This document shows, one piece after another, positions 45,337 through 57,597 of a stretch of 60,000 bases of DNA. Positions within the stretch are counted from its first letter, which is position 1. The number at the start of each line of letters is the position of its first letter. Both the position numbers and the translations under genes were made by a program. The DNA is from Adiantum capillus-veneris (lineage: Eukaryota > Streptophyta > Polypodiopsida > Polypodiales > Pteridaceae), in the NCBI GenBank assembly GCA_014529385.2, contig CM043966.1, positions 97,789,087 through 97,849,086 of the forward strand. Direction: 5' to 3'. Below the pieces are notes generated by a model. The model worked only from the letters and a program-made list of their open reading frames with translations, did not search any database and had not been told where the DNA came from.

Positions 45337-45781
45337 CTTAAAAACAAGTCAAAACTGATCTTGTGGGAGCTGTAGAAGCATTGTGGTAAGCATTCGAGAA
45401 AATTTTCAGAGGTTTGTTGTCACAAGACGGGCATCACGTGCCAATAGAAAAGAACAGACTAAACAGACTTTTGATGAGCGCACAACGATGTGTGCAAGTG
45501 AAAGAGCACGCGAGGGAGTGCACTGTGTGCAGAGAGGGGAGGCAAAGGCCAGCAGGAGAGGAAGCGCTAGCAAAAGAGAGAGGGCACGTAAGTTTCTCAA
45601 GGGGATAAGTAAGTGAGTTTTAAAAACTCACTATCCCTTTCTTATTTGTATAAGGACCAATTTAATAAGTTAGTGGCCAAGTTCACAAAGGTTAGTTACC
45701 TTTAAAATGTACATTAAAGGGGGCCATTTGGGCCTTTAACCCAGCAACCTCCCACTTAAAGGCATAAATGGCGCCTTTAAG

Positions 45782-47110
45782 CTAAGTGACTCCCACCATC
45801 TCTATGCATAGATGATGTTGTGCTTTGGGTAAGCACTTAGTGAGAGCATCTGCTGGATTTTGTGATGTATGGACCTTAACCAATGTAATAAGGCCATCCT
45901 CAAGCACTTCTCATATGAAGTGATACCGCACATCAATATGCTTTGTGCGTGTATGAAACATGGCGTTCTTTGCCAGACATATGGCACTCTGACTATCACA
46001 ACCAAGCATAGGTGCCTTGGCAAGCAAACCAAACTCACTGCATAGGCGTGGTAACCAAATAGCTTCTTTGGAAGCTTCAGTGGCTGAAATATATTCAACC
46101 TCTGTCGTAGACAATGCAACAATCTTTTGCAATCTAGAACACCATGAAACAGAACCTCCCGCAAGAGTAAATACATAGCCACTTGTGGATTTCCGTGTAT
46201 CCACATCTCCAGCCATGTCAGAGTCACAAAATCCTTTCAATTCCATTGGTCCTTTACCATAGCAGAGGCATTTGTTTTTAGTCCCTTTCAAGTACCTCAT
46301 AATGGACTTTACTGCATCCCAATGCAACCTGCCTGGATTAGCCATAAATCGGCTCACAACTCCCACTGCATGGGCTATGTCAGGCCTAGTAGCAACCATA
46401 GCATACATAAGTGAACCACAAGCTGAAGCATAAGACACACTTTGCATGTCATTGGCTTCTTCCTTTGACTTGGGACAATCATCCTTGGAGATCTTGACAT
46501 ATGGTTGTAATGGCACACCAAGAGGCTTTGCTTCAACCATGTTAAATCTGTTTAGCACCTTTTCAATGTACTTTTCTTGCGACAAATACAATAGGCGCTT
46601 GTCTCTTTGCCGTGTAACACGCACTCCAAGTATATGTTCAGTTGCTCCAAGGTCTTTCATTGAAAATGCAGATTTCAGTTGTCCTTTAAGAGCATCAACA
46701 GTGCTTCTTTTCTTTGCAGCTATCAACATATTGTCTACATAGAGCACAAGAATGATAGGGCTGCCATCCTCATCACGTTTGGTATACAAACAATGGTCTG
46801 CATGGCTTCTTTTGTAACCATGTTTAAGCATGAAGCGATCAAACTTCTTGTACCACTGTCTACATGATTGTTTCAGCCCATACAAGCTTCTATTGAGCAT
46901 ACATACCAAATGTTCCTTGCCAGGGATCACAAAACCCTCGGGTTGCTTCATGTAAAGCTCTTCTTCCACATCACCATGCAAGAAAGCGGTATGTACATCC
47001 ATTTGGTCCATTTCCAAATCAAGAGCAACCACAATGGCAAACAATACACGCAAAGTGGTCATCTTCACAATAGGAGAGAACACTTCCTGAAAGTCTATGC
47101 TCTTGGTTTA
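45782..47110 (-). pseudogene. Copia reverse transcriptase and RNase H
   Basis: RT motifs include MDVHTAFLHGDVEEELYM, RSLYGLKQSCRQWYKKFD and LVLYVDNMLIA, where the catalytic YVDD has become YVDN. RNase H shows GFCDSDMAGDVDTRKSTSGY, VALSTTEVEYISATEA and CDSQSAICLAKN. A TGA after YHFI (about 45911, a CGA in normal copies) and a TAA near 47108 interrupt the frame. The natural end is the TAG at 45782 after CIEMVGVT. Loss of the second catalytic Asp alone would abolish polymerisation. Confidence 0.9.
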
Positions 47111-48165
47111 AACATATCCCTTTGCCACAAGCCTTGCCTTATACTTGGGTTTTGCATCAACAGTTTTGATTTTATACACCCATTTGTTAGGAATAGCCTT
47201 CCTTTCTTTGGGCAATTCAACCAAATCCCAAGTATGATTAGCATGCAAAGCTTTAATCTCTTCCTACATAGCAAGCTCCCACTCGTCGCTGTGCTCACAT
47301 GTCTTTGCCTCTTTATACGTAAGAGGCTCTCCCTCATCCGTCAACATAATGTAATGCAAAGAGGGGTCATATCGACTCACAGGCGGTCTTTGACGAGTAG
47401 ACCGCCTCACCCAATGATCCACATTATCCGGCAATGGGTTTACATCAGGTGGCACGACAAAATCATCAACAATGGGCTGCTGTACATCATTTTCAGCACC
47501 ATTTTCAGCATTGTTTCTTAGCTGCAAATGCCCTTCATAAGCCTCAATTTGCTGTCCAACATCATCTGGCTCAAACACCACTGGATCATCTACATTTTCA
47601 GCCATTTGTGGTGCATCCTGAGGTTCAAAAATAGGCCTAACAGGTGGCTGGTCATGCTGAAATTTCACCCTTTTATGGTCATGCTTTGAGGCACAATTGT
47701 TTTGAAGCAGCCTTGCCTCATTAAAACCAACATCCCGGCTGCGTACAACCCTTTTGAGCTGAGGTAACCAAATCCTGTAACCCATTTCGCCTTCTTCACC
47801 ATATCCCATGAAGAGGCCTTTAATGGACTTCGCATCTAGCTTACTCCTCAACTCAGGTCTAACATGCACAAAAGCTTCGCAACCAAAAATGCGTAAGTGA
47901 TCATATGAAGCAGGCTTGCCAGACCAAACCTCTTCAGGGATGTCACCTTTCAAAGACATGTGAGGGGATCGATTGTATATATGCACTGCAGTTTTCAAAG
48001 CTTCTCCCTAAAATCCATGAGAGAGATTAGCTGTGGACAGCACGCATCTCACCCTCTCACAAAGTGTCCTATTGAATCTTTCAACCACACCATTAGAAGA
48101 GGGGCTGTATGGCACAGTAAGCTCTCTCTTAATGCCCAAATTTTCACAAAACTTGTTAAATTCAA
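47111..48165 (-). pseudogene. Copia integrase C-terminal part and linker to RT
   Basis: The core's catalytic Glu region SSNGVVERFNRTL lies near 48080, then a TAG interrupts at about 48010. The frame 47264-47998 has AVHIYNRSPHMSLKGDIPEE, HLRIFGCEAFVHV and a PVSRYDPSLHYIM linker, and ends at a TAG (about 47262) in CEHSDEWELAM. The following part up to RT (HTWDLVELPKERKAIPNKWV) is open to 47111. Confidence 0.88.
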
Positions 48166-49248
48166 CACTTGTGTACTCCCTTTCTACCTGTTTGGGTGGT
48201 CACAAATGCATGAAATCTCTTAAACGCAGCAAAGGCTTCATCCTTAGACTTAAGCAAATAAACCCAAATTTTCCTAGAATGATCATCAACAAAGGAGACA
48301 AAATAACATGCACCACCCATAGACTTAGTAGACATGCTACATACATCAGAATGTACAAGATCAAGCACACAAGATTTACGAGAGACACCAGAGTAATAAG
48401 AACGCTTTACTTGCTTGCCATATTGACATTCATTACAAAAGTCAAGCTTTGTGCCTTTAGCATCAAGCTTGTTCAAAGTACAAAGCTTAGAAAGGCCCTT
48501 TTGGCTCATATGGCCAAGCCTCTTGTGCCACAACTCCATGTGAGAGTTAATTTCAGCCAATGCAATAAACTTGCCCAACACGGCCTTTCCATGCATGCAG
48601 TAGAGTGTCCCTTTCTTTGTGCCCTTTACAATCAGCCTTGAGCCTTTAGTCATTTTCCATGACCCTCTCTCAAACAAGATGCTGTAACCATGCATATCCA
48701 TCTGACCAACAGAAAGCAGACTCTTCTTGATTCCCGGCACATATCTAACATCATGCAAGACAAGCTCATTTGTGCCATCTATGGAGAGATGCACAGTGCC
48801 AATATCCTCAATGGAACATGCATGATTGTTTCCAAGGTATACATGCCCACGCTTGCCTGCATCAAAAGTAGAGAAACACTCCTTGATAGAAGTCACATGA
48901 AATGAAGCACCGGAATCAACAATCCAAGTCTGGGACAATGGATCATTAACAGTCAACAAAGCATCAATAAGATCACTCTTGGTGATCTGCATGTCCTGTG
49001 AATGAACATTTAGAGAGGCATCAAAGTCATAAGCATCATCATCTGACAAAGTGGCACACAAGATGTCCTCTACATCTGACAGCTCCTCAATCACAACACT
49101 AGAAGCCACATTGGCCTTCTCTTTGTCCTTTGAGCTATCCTGTGCATCTGCCTTGACTTCCTTCTTCTCTTTCTTTTTGTCTCCGCCATTCTTTTTCCTT
49201 TCTAACTCAACTTTATAGTATCTGCAAATTGGGGCAAATTGGGTTTCT
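48162..49248 (-). pseudogene. Copia protease and integrase N-terminal part
   Basis: Protease shows TWIVDSGASFHVTS (about 48935-48890). GAG-pre-integrase and the zinc-binding region follow (MELWHKRLGHMSQKGLSKL, FCNECQYGK), then the integrase core Asp residues in LVHSDVC and FVSFVDDHSRKIWVYLL. The frame ends at VTTQTGRKGVHKC through a one-base shift near 48165. Upstream to 49248 a Lys-rich linker connects to the gag knuckle. Confidence 0.9.
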
Positions 49249-49820
49249 TGTCACAAAGTGATGACGAGGCGGACAGCAGAAACCCTAATTTTTGCCAAAA
49301 ACCCTAAAATTCCTACAAACCCTAATTTTTGCCAAAAACCCTAATTTCCGGAAATCGCGGAGGCTATAAAAAAATTATTATTATTATTTTATTTTTTATT
49401 TTTTGAAAAATGATGAGCGACGCGAATTTTGCTTTTGCTTTTTTTTATAAAAAAAAGAGAAAAGACTCTCTAAGAGAGAGAGAGAGAGAGAGAGAGAACT
49501 GATGCTTTTGATTTTAAAAGCTATTGGGGCTCTGCTTTTGGGCATCCCTTGTAATCTTTAAATTAGTGGTGAGGGCCTCACTTCTCAGAGCATCTGGACG
49601 CAGAGTCTGAGAGTGCAACCCTAACCGCTCTCTTGTACTTTGATGATTGATTAATACAAAAAGAAATACCGAAAGGGGCGCCAGTCTTTGGGGCCAATAT
49701 CTCTAGGCACGGAACTCCGCCAGGCCAATGCAAATCTATTGTGATCTGTGAATTGTTTTGAAGTGGTTATTTGGTGCTGTCATGGTTGATTCTTGACTTG
49801 GAGTGTCCAAGTCTCTTACA
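49249..49820 (+). mobile_element. 5' LTR of G2
   Basis: Four AAACCCTAA-type words lie in the first 100 bp (49286-49350). After a GA run (49470-49498) come TTTAAATTAG (about 49557), a possible core promoter, and then AATACCGAAAGGGGCGCC (49665-49682). Confidence 0.93.
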
Positions 49821-49821
49821 G

Positions 49822-49833
49822 TGGTATCAGAGC
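49822..49833 (+). promoter_or_regulatory. Primer-binding site of G2
   Basis: TGGTATCAGAGC, a perfect match to the 3' end of initiator tRNA-Met, lies one base after the 5' LTR. Confidence 0.95.
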
Positions 49834-49890
49834 ACGGTCGATTTCTCTTCTACGGGAAATCCGATCCCCGAAATTTTTTCCGCGGCACCT

Positions 49891-51460
49891 ATGGCTTCAA
49901 GCAATGATCAGTCGACTCCCTCTGCATCTGGAGATGCGGGCTGGGATCACACCGAAGATTCAGACAGAGAGTATGGCCTGCCTCGGCCTACTCAGGCGGA
50001 GCAAAGAGAGATGGAGCGTCGTCAATTGATTGGCGATGCAACAAAGATGATGCTCAATTTTGCGAAGGACCCGAAGATGGCAAAATATATGAACCAGACC
50101 TCTTTGAAAGAGGTACAGATGGAGTGGCAAAGAACCACAACACCACTCCCGAAACCCGCTCTCAAGAAACCTTCTGCCTCCAAGAAATATACGGAGAAGG
50201 AACTAGAGAACGTGGTTGATGCACGGATTGCTCAGCTTTTCGACGTGCGAAAGAAAGGCAAAAAGCACCACAAAAAGCAAAAGAAAAGCACTGACTTTCC
50301 AGGTTATTTGGGTCGTCAGTCGACTTTTGACAAGGCAAAGAAACAGAAGAAGTGTGTTCAATTTGAAGGAGTACCCAGTTCTTCTTCTTCTTCTTCTTAT
50401 GATAGTTCTTCTAGCTCCTCGGATTCGAGCGAAGAACACAGAAAAAGTAAAAAGCGAAGCAAGAAACAAAGCTTCGGAAAGCGCAAGAAAAAAAGGCAAA
50501 GAAGGCTACATCTCGCCCAGAGACTAACAGTTCTACTGAGGACTCGTCTACAGATAGCTCAGATTCCGATGAGGGAAACTTTTATGCGAACAAGAAGAAT
50601 TTTTACGAAGCAAACCAGTATGACTATCTCGAAGATAAAAGCAAGAAAGTCCGAGAGTTAAGGAAAGTGGCCACTCGATAAAGTTTGATACTTTCTCAGG
50701 ATACTCAGATGCTTCGAAGGCTTTGTCTTTTATACAGCAGTTTGACATCACTTTCGCAGGAGAACGCCATTCAGAGCACTCCAAGATTCGGAGAGCTGCC
50801 TCTTATTTTAAGGGGAATGCTCGTACTTGGTGGTCCACGCTTCTATTAAGCAAGACTGTGCCAATTACATGGCTGAAATTCAAGAGGCTTTTTATTTCTT
50901 CTTGGTTGACGCAAGAATATGAACGAGATATACGAGCTGCTTGGAACCATCTTCGGACGACCAAGAAAGATACAATAAATGCTTATTGTGAAAGATTTTG
51001 GAGCTCTTTTCTACCCGCCTCTTCATTCAAGAAGATCTCGTTCAGAGAACAGATTGAGCGGTTTACCTTGGGTCTACCTACAGAGATCCGAGATCACTGC
51101 TTGAAACAGAAGTCGGCTTCTATTCAGGAGTTGATGAGTCATGCGAAGCGGGGCTTTGCCATTCACTCTGGCAGTCTGACCTACCCCACAGATGAGGCCA
51201 TGACACAACGAGCCGAACAGACTTCTGGGAATGAAAAAAGAAAGAAAAAGAGCAACGCAAAGAAAAAGGATGCACGACCCAAGCTTACTCCCGAGGAGAG
51301 AGCTCGCTTCATCAGAGAGGGGAAGTGCTTTGGATGCGGGGAACAGGGACATATCTCCGCGAAGTGCCCTAATAAGGCACAGAAAGAACAAAATGATAAA
51401 GACGACGACAGGCCTGAGAGTTCGAGCGCAGCTGAGGAATGTGGCAGAAAAGGCAGATAG
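49891..51460 (+). pseudogene. G2 gag
   Basis: The ATG at 49891 (MASSNDQSTPSASGD) follows the LTR closely. The leader contains Lys-rich and Ser-rich runs (SSSSSSSYDSSSSSSDSSEE). It then shifts frame near 50490 and again near 50670, where the capsid motif (KFDTFSGYSDASKALSFIQQ, ARTWWSTLLL) starts. The knuckle is CFGCGEQGHISAKC at about 51325-51370. The G1 and A3 gags are close relatives. Confidence 0.85.
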
Positions 51461-51980
51461 AAAAGCAGAACTGGTACCACATGGCGTGGGAACTGCAACG
51501 AATCTAATGAATGAAAGTACAAACTTTGCCGCTTTTGGGGCAAAGTGAAGAATCATGAAGCTCTTTTGAAGGAGCCAAGGCCAACTTCTTTTCACTTGGA
51601 ATTGGCGGCTCGATTTGGAATTACGCCCGACAAACTGACGCCACCGGCAAAGGTAGTTCGACTGGCACCCGGATGGGATGTTGCCATTACACCGACCATT
51701 GGCAAACTTCGTTTGCAATGGCAGGGGTGTTCAAGGCACGCGAGTGACGTCCTACTCAGGATCCCTTGGTACCACAAGAACTACGCCGTGGTTGACTACT
51801 GGGCCGAGAAAGCGACTTTGATAAATAAGGGCTTAGAGATTGTACTTGATGAACTTCAGTTTCTTACTCACTCTTTTCGGAGAGAACTGAACGCTGGATA
51901 AAGGTTGAATATCTTTTGACCTGATCAAAAGAACGCCAAGATTTTTTTTTCTCCACACTCATGCCGATTGCTTTTAAAAG
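51461..51980 (+). pseudogene. G2 protease remnant
   Basis: The active-site loop is damaged. The relic FEGAKANFFSL (about 51566-51600) aligns with [13 protein letters not shown] of G1, but the catalytic Asp is not in place and the frame changes within it. HLELAARFGITPDKLTPPAK and ITPTIGKLRLQW continue as in G1. Confidence 0.7.
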
Positions 51981-53270
51981 GGCCTGAAGATCAAACCATT
52001 GATCTGATACCTGGAAGCACGCCACCGAATCGGCCACCTTATCGTGTGAGCCGAGTATAGAATGAAAAGATTATGAACCCAGTGAAAGACCTCTTGGAAA
52101 AGGGTCTTGTCCAGCCTAGTACTTCACCGTATTGCTATCCAGTGTTCTTGGTTTTGAAGAAAGACGGATGTTGGAGAATGTGCAGCACTCTCAACGAAAT
52201 CACCATCAAGAACAGATTTCCGATTCCTAGGATCGATGATATACTCGACAGGTTACAGGGATCCTCGTGCTTTAGCAGGATTGACTTGAAGAGTGGATAT
52301 CATCAGATCAGGATAGTGCCGGGAGACGTCTACAAGACAGCTTTTTGGATTACTTTTGGGTTATTTGAGTTTTTGGTAAGCCTTTTGGCTTAACCAATGC
52401 TCCTGCGACATTTAATCGGATGATAGACAGGATTTTTCGAGAGTACAGTCTATTTGTTGGCACTTTCTTTGACGACATCATTGTTTTCTCCAAGAATGAG
52501 GCAGAACACACAGATCATCTGCTTCAAATATTTCAGGCATTACGAGATCACACGTTAGTGGTTAATGCAAACAAAAGTGAATTTTTCCTACCAGAGATAC
52601 ACTTTTTGGGACACATTGTGTCAACAGCACAGCAGGAGTGCAAATGGACCCAGCCAAGATAGAGACTATTCGTGATTGGCCCGATTTGAGGAATGTCCAT
52701 GAAGTTAGAAGCTTCTTGGGACTGTGTTCGTACTACAGGCGGTTCATACGAAAGTTTGCAGAGGTTGCCCTCCCTTTGCATACCTTGACACAGAAAGGAG
52801 TACCTTTTTCGTGGGGACCCACAGAGGTGACTGCCGTTCAGACATTGAAAAAGAAATTGACTACAGGACCAGATTTGACTTTGCCAGACTTGCAAGAGTC
52901 ATTTGAAGTATTTTGTGATGCTTGTGGTCGTAGTCTGGGTGCGGTCTTGATGCAAGAAGGGCATGTCATAGCTTACGAGAGCCGTTTGTTCTCTAGGCCG
53001 GAGATGACAGCACAGATCTATGAGAAAGAGATTTTGGCGGTTATCCATGCTCTTACTCAGTGGCGGCATTACCTACTCGAAGCGTATTTTACTGTCTTTA
53101 CAGACCATCAGAGTTTGCGCTACTTCTTGTCACAGAAGCAGCTTTCGGAAAAGCAGATGCGGTGGGCGAACATCTTGTCAGAGTTCCACTTCCAGATTGT
53201 CCATGTACTGGGACAGAAGAATGTGGTGCCAGATGCTTTGTCTCGAAAACCGTTGGTTCTGGCTATTTCT
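51981..53270 (+). pseudogene. G2 reverse transcriptase and RNase H
   Basis: RT begins [12 protein letters not shown] and has [33 protein letters not shown] and FVGTFFDDIIVFSKN (catalytic Asp pair). Frame breaks occur at about 52060, 52380 (just after FEFLV) and 52640. RNase H reads EVFCDACGRSLGAVLMQEG, YEKEILAVIHAL, FTDHQSLRYFL and VVPDALSRKP. Confidence 0.88.
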
Positions 53271-54190
53271 GCGATACATCATAGGAGCTTCAAGGATATG
53301 GTCGATCAATATGCCACAGATACAAATTTTGCAGATATTTTCACACGGCTACGAGATGGGGAGACAGTAGCTGGATACTCCCTTCGAGAAGGCTACTTGA
53401 TGAAAAAGACTATGTTGTGCGTTACACAGCCGTTGAGGGAAAAGGTTATGACTGAATGCCACTGTCCACCTATTACGGGTCACCGCGGCATTGCTACCAC
53501 CATGAAAGGGGTAGAGAGATATTTCTTTTGGCGGAGACTCAAGAAGGATGTGGAAGAGTTTGTGCGCAGTTGCTTGGTATGCCAGAAGGTCAAGTTTGAC
53601 AAGCATAAGGCAAAGGGATTGTTACAGCCTTTACCCACCCACCCTGGGAAAGTATTGCAATGGATTTCATTTTTGATCTCCCAAGAACACAGAATGATCA
53701 CGATCATTTTCCGATTACATGGCACGATTGTCTCCGACAAAGACCCCAGATTTATGAGTTTGTTTTGGAAGGCAATTTGAGAGAACATTGGCACGCAGTT
53801 GCAGTTCTAGTCATCGTTCTACTTGCAGACTAACAGGCAATCTGAGATTGCCAATCTCACATTGCCAATTCAGTGATTTTAGATTTATTGAAGTCTTGTA
53901 TCTCGGATCAGAAGACTCAATGGGAAAAGAACTTACCTTATGTGGAATTTGCCTATAGTAACACGATACACTCTTCGACGGGGAAGACACCATGTGAGAT
54001 TGTTGAAAGTGCTGCGAAGGTTCCATCCTTCCTGACCACGAAAGATTAGATATTGGAAGCAAATGAATATTCGCGAGATTTGGATACGGCTTTTGCCAAG
54101 GTTCGCGAGACTTTGCAGAAGTCTCAAGAACGACAGAAAAAGGCATCGGATCGCCATCGTCGCGACTTGAAACTGAAGGAGGATGATTGG
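53271..54190 (+). pseudogene. G2 integrase with internal deletion
   Basis: The zinc-binding region is intact (HCPPITGHRGIATTMK, CLVCQKVKF). In the catalytic core a frameshift near 53640 and a gap of about 35 residues relative to G1 remove most of the segment between the first Asp and IVSDKDPRFMSLF. The region after 53780 carries stops, and the Glu region is only faintly seen near 53820-53870. Confidence 0.8.
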
Positions 54191-54620
54191 GTGCTCTTAC
54201 TTTTGAGAAGGCACGCCTAAGAAAGAAAAAGGGAAAGGAGAGGCTTTTTCCAAAGCTTCGTATGCGATACTACGGACCTTTCCAGATCACTGACAAGATA
54301 AATGATGTCTCTTTCCGATTGAAACTGCCAGATACATGGAGGATTCACAATGCATTGCATGTGAGTCTCTTGAACCCTGTTAAGGGTGATGTGCCTGATG
54401 ATGGGGAGCCTGATGAGCAACCCGAAGTGGAAGAAAACGAGGAGATCCTTGTTCCTGAACAGATTTTGGCACATAACGATATGAAGAAAGGTAAAGTCTG
54501 AACGCGGTTCTTGGTTTAGTTCAAGAACTTTCCTGCATTTGATGCGAAGTGGATGGAGGAGGAGGACCTAGCAGATACTCCACGGATTATGAACCTTTAC
54601 CTCGATGTTTTGGTTTAGCA
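54187..54620 (+). pseudogene. G2 integrase tail and chromodomain
   Basis: The tail reads KARLRKKKGKERLFPKLRMR and YYGPFQITDKINDVSFRLKL, then EEILVPEQILAHNDMKKGKV where a TGA (54499) stops it. The rest of the chromodomain (FKNFPAFDAKWMEEEDLADT) continues after a further TAG to about 54618. Confidence 0.85.
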
Positions 54621-55019
54621 TAGTCTACTCCAAACGGAACCCAAAATTCAGCTTGGCCGGAGATCTGGTGCAGTGGGATGCACAAGAGGGGAGTCACTCC
54701 GCTCCCTTGTCAACAGATGCCTCGATTTTGATACGAAAGTCACTGATGTCTCTTTGAACTTCAGGGATACTGAGAGCTGACAGTATTCTGCTGGATGACT
54801 TTATGAAATGGAATTCCTGATAATGATACTGATTTGTTCTTGACTTCTTGTGAGTGCAGGAACTGATGCCGAAATGACTGCAGCATTTTGGTCTGATTGA
54901 TCTCGAATAGACATGGTTGCAATAGGGGTTAGCCAATCCGACATCGATGAGGTCCCGATTGGACCTAGATGTGATTGCTAGCTACATTGCCGATAAATCA
55001 TGGTCTAAGATCCGAAGGA

Positions 55020-55085
55020 ATGTTGAATGTCATGTGATGTCCTGTGATGTCTGGTGATGTTCTGTGATGTCGTGTGATGTGACTG
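55020..55085. repeat. Short tandem repeat TGTGATGTC in the G2 3' noncoding region
   Basis: Five to six units of about 10 bp (TGTGATGTCC, TGGTGATGTT and similar). The antisense G2 end shows fewer units at about 45120-45165. Confidence 0.85.
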
Positions 55086-55210
55086 TCGATTTTGTACATG
55101 TGCTAGATGTGTGTTCCTAGTACGTAGGTACTAACAGTCAGTGTCTGCTAAGACGGTTTATGGCTTTTGTCGGTTTTGCAGGCGTAATCGCGGTCGATTA
55201 CAATGATTTC

Positions 55211-55222
55211 AAGAGGGGGGTA
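55211..55222 (+). promoter_or_regulatory. Polypurine tract of G2
   Basis: AAGAGGGGGG lies directly before the 3' LTR at 55223. Confidence 0.9.
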
Positions 55223-55439
55223 TGTCACAAAGTGATGACGTGGCGGACAGCAGAAACCCTAATTTCTGCCAGAAACCCTAAAATTCTTGCAAACCCTAAT
55301 TTTTGCCAAAAACCCTAATTTCCGGAAATCGCGGAGGCTATAAAAAATTATTTTTTTTTTATTTTTTTTTTTGGAAAATGATGAGCAACGCGAATTTTGC
55401 TTTTGCTTTTTTTTTATTAAAAAAAAGAGAAAAGACTCT

Positions 55440-55499
<60 letters not shown>

Positions 55500-55820
55500 T
55501 GATGCTTTTGATTTTAAAAGCTTTTGGGGCTCTGCTTTTGGGCATCCCTTGTAATCTTTAAAGTAGTGGTGAGGGCCTCACTTCTCAGAGCATCTGGACG
55601 CAGAGTCTGAGAGTGAAACCCTAACCGCTCTCTTGTACTTTGATGATTGATTAATACAAAAAGAAATATCGAAAGGGGCGTCAGTCTTTGGGGCCAATAT
55701 CTCTGGGCACGGAACTCCGTCGGGCCAGTGCAAATCTATTGTGATCTGTGAATTGTTTTGAAGTGGTTATTTGGTGTTGTCGCGGTTGATTCTTGACTTG
55801 GAGTATCCAAGTCTGTTACA
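55223..55820 (+). mobile_element. 3' LTR of G2
   Basis: This LTR pairs with 49249-49820 and has a longer GA run (55443-55497) and a few substitutions, including AATATCGAAAGGGGCGTC in the shared motif. Confidence 0.95.
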
Positions 55821-55825
55821 TTTCT

Positions 55826-56570
55826 TGTGACCTTTCCTGCCACATTGATAGCAAGTCACATCACCCTTGCCTTTGCTTGCATTTCCCCTTTCTTTACTCT
55901 TACTCTTACTCCTTTGTGCATAAGCATTCTTCTTTTCTGTCCTGCCTCTAACCATGTTGGTAGAGCTACCTCCCTCTCCACTTCCTTTCCTCCTGATTTC
56001 TTCATTCAAGATAGAACCCCTAACACAATCAAAGGTCAAATTGGGGTTATTGGACAACGAAACCACCAAAGTTTCCCATGACTCAGGTAAGGTCATAAGC
56101 AAGAAGATAGCTTTCAGCTTATCATCAAAGGGGGGCAAGCCAGAATCCTGTAACTGCGACAAAGTACCTGCGAACAATGACAAGTGCTCTGCCGCGCTCT
56201 TGGACTCATCTAGTTGTATGCCAACAAGTTTTCGCATCAAGTGCACCTGGTTGACAGGCGTTGTATTTTCATACATTCCCTTTAACTTCTCCCACACATC
56301 AAAAGCAATCGTGAGACCTTTCACATCAATGACGGTCTCATCTGTCATGGCCATTTTAATGTATGTAACGGCTTTCCTGTTCATGCTAACCCATGCTTCG
56401 TCTGTCATATTCTGTGGCTTCACCTGTTCAAGTGTCCCTTCGCAATCCTTTAGAAATAGGATTCCCTGAATCCTGTCTTTCCAAGGATCAAAACCTGTTC
56501 CATCGAACCTCCTAATCTCGAAGAGGTTCTTCACATCCGAAGAAGATGAGGCCATAGTTGCACGAAATAA
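55826..56570 (-). pseudogene. Copia gag, cut by G2
   Basis: On the minus strand the gag starts at about 56556 (MASSSSDVKNLFEIRRFDGT) and has the UBN2-type copia gag pattern (WKDRIQGILFLKD, VWEKLKGMYENTTPVNQVHL, RKLVGIQLDESKSAAEHL, LPESWETLVVSLSN). It is cut within the knuckle CYQCGRKGHKK by the G2 target duplication. On the far side (49243 down) the knuckle's last Cys is not in frame, so a small indel lies there. Confidence 0.9.
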
Positions 56571-57293
56571 GAGGGATAATACGCTGAATTTTTGGGCAAA
56601 TGCGCAAAAATCGGAGTATAGCCTCACAGAGATGTGCACTACAGCTCCAAATGGTCACAAGAGCAATTTGGGGCAAAATAGGACGGTTTGGGCACAAAAT
56701 TCAATTTCTGAAATTTATGCGTAGGAAATTTCAACGAGCGAATTTGTGCTCGAAAACAACAAATTTAGTTGTTTTTAGCCTCAGAAGACATACATAAGGC
56801 TAATACACAACCTTTAGAAGCATGTAAGCGCAAAAGCCCCAATTTGTAGTATCAAAGTTGCATGGTCATACATCGACAAAATTTGTCAAATGTGCGTGGA
56901 TTGCATCTATTTGCACTTCCCCCAATGTAATCGCACCATAAAAACACTTGCAAAAACCTGCGTAAATCTGAAATTTTCTTAAAACACTTGTTTTAGGGCA
57001 GGTGTTTTAGGGCTTGTTTTTCGGCAATTTTAGGGTTTTCGGGTAGTGGGGACTTAGCAAAAGTATTCCTACACCTTAATACATCATTTGCAAAACCTGT
57101 ATTTTGCTGTCATAACCTGTAATTTCCTGTTTTTGACCTAATTTCAGCCTGTTTTAGGTCAATTTTGGTTGCCGGGAGCTCTCTAGTGTCCGGGGACGAG
57201 TCCTTTGGCGACGAAATTGCAAAATCTCGCGTGAAAGTTGACCTTCTTGACTGAAATTCAGCGTTTGCAGGTTTGGGGCAAACCCTAATCGAG
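56571..57293. other. Copia 5' untranslated region
   Basis: About 0.7 kb between the copia primer-binding site and gag. No other gene is recognised. Confidence 0.6.
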
Positions 57294-57305
57294 GCTCTGA
57301 TACCA
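57294..57305 (-). promoter_or_regulatory. Primer-binding site of the copia element
   Basis: GCTCTGATACCA on the plus strand is the exact complement of TGGTATCAGAGC (initiator tRNA-Met), two bases inside the LTR at 57308. Confidence 0.93.
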
Positions 57306-57597
57306 GTTGATGAGCGCGCGGCGGTGTGTGCAAGTGAAAGAGCACGCGAGGGAGTGCAGTGTGTGTGCGGAGAGGGGAGGCGAAGGCCAGCAGGAGAGTA
57401 AGCGCTAGCAGAAGAGAGAGGGCACGTAAGTTTCTCAAGGGGATAAGTAAGTGAGTTTTAAAAACTCACTATCCCTTTTTTATTTATATAAGGACCAATT
57501 TAATAAGTTAGTGGCCAAGTTCAATGTGAACTTGGCCAAAGGTTAGTAACCTTTAAAATGTACATTAAAGGGGGCCATTTGGGCCTTTAACCCAACA

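Larger units (their letters stand above)
49244..55825 (+). mobile_element. Full-length chromodomain gypsy element G2 (49249-55820), TSD TTTCT
   Basis: LTRs of 572 and 598 bp (49249-49820 and 55223-55820) start TGTCACAAAG and end TTACA, with the perfect duplication TTTCT (49244-49248 and 55821-55825). The length difference is mostly in the GA microsatellite. It entered the copia gag knuckle in opposite orientation. The element has a matching primer-binding site and polypurine tract, and gag through chromodomain, but with frameshifts and an integrase deletion. Confidence 0.96.

Noticed and set aside
49286-49350. Interstitial telomere tract
   Set aside because: The AAACCCTAA words are separated by unlike spacers and occur in both LTRs of one element, so they belong to the LTR and are not a telomere remnant.
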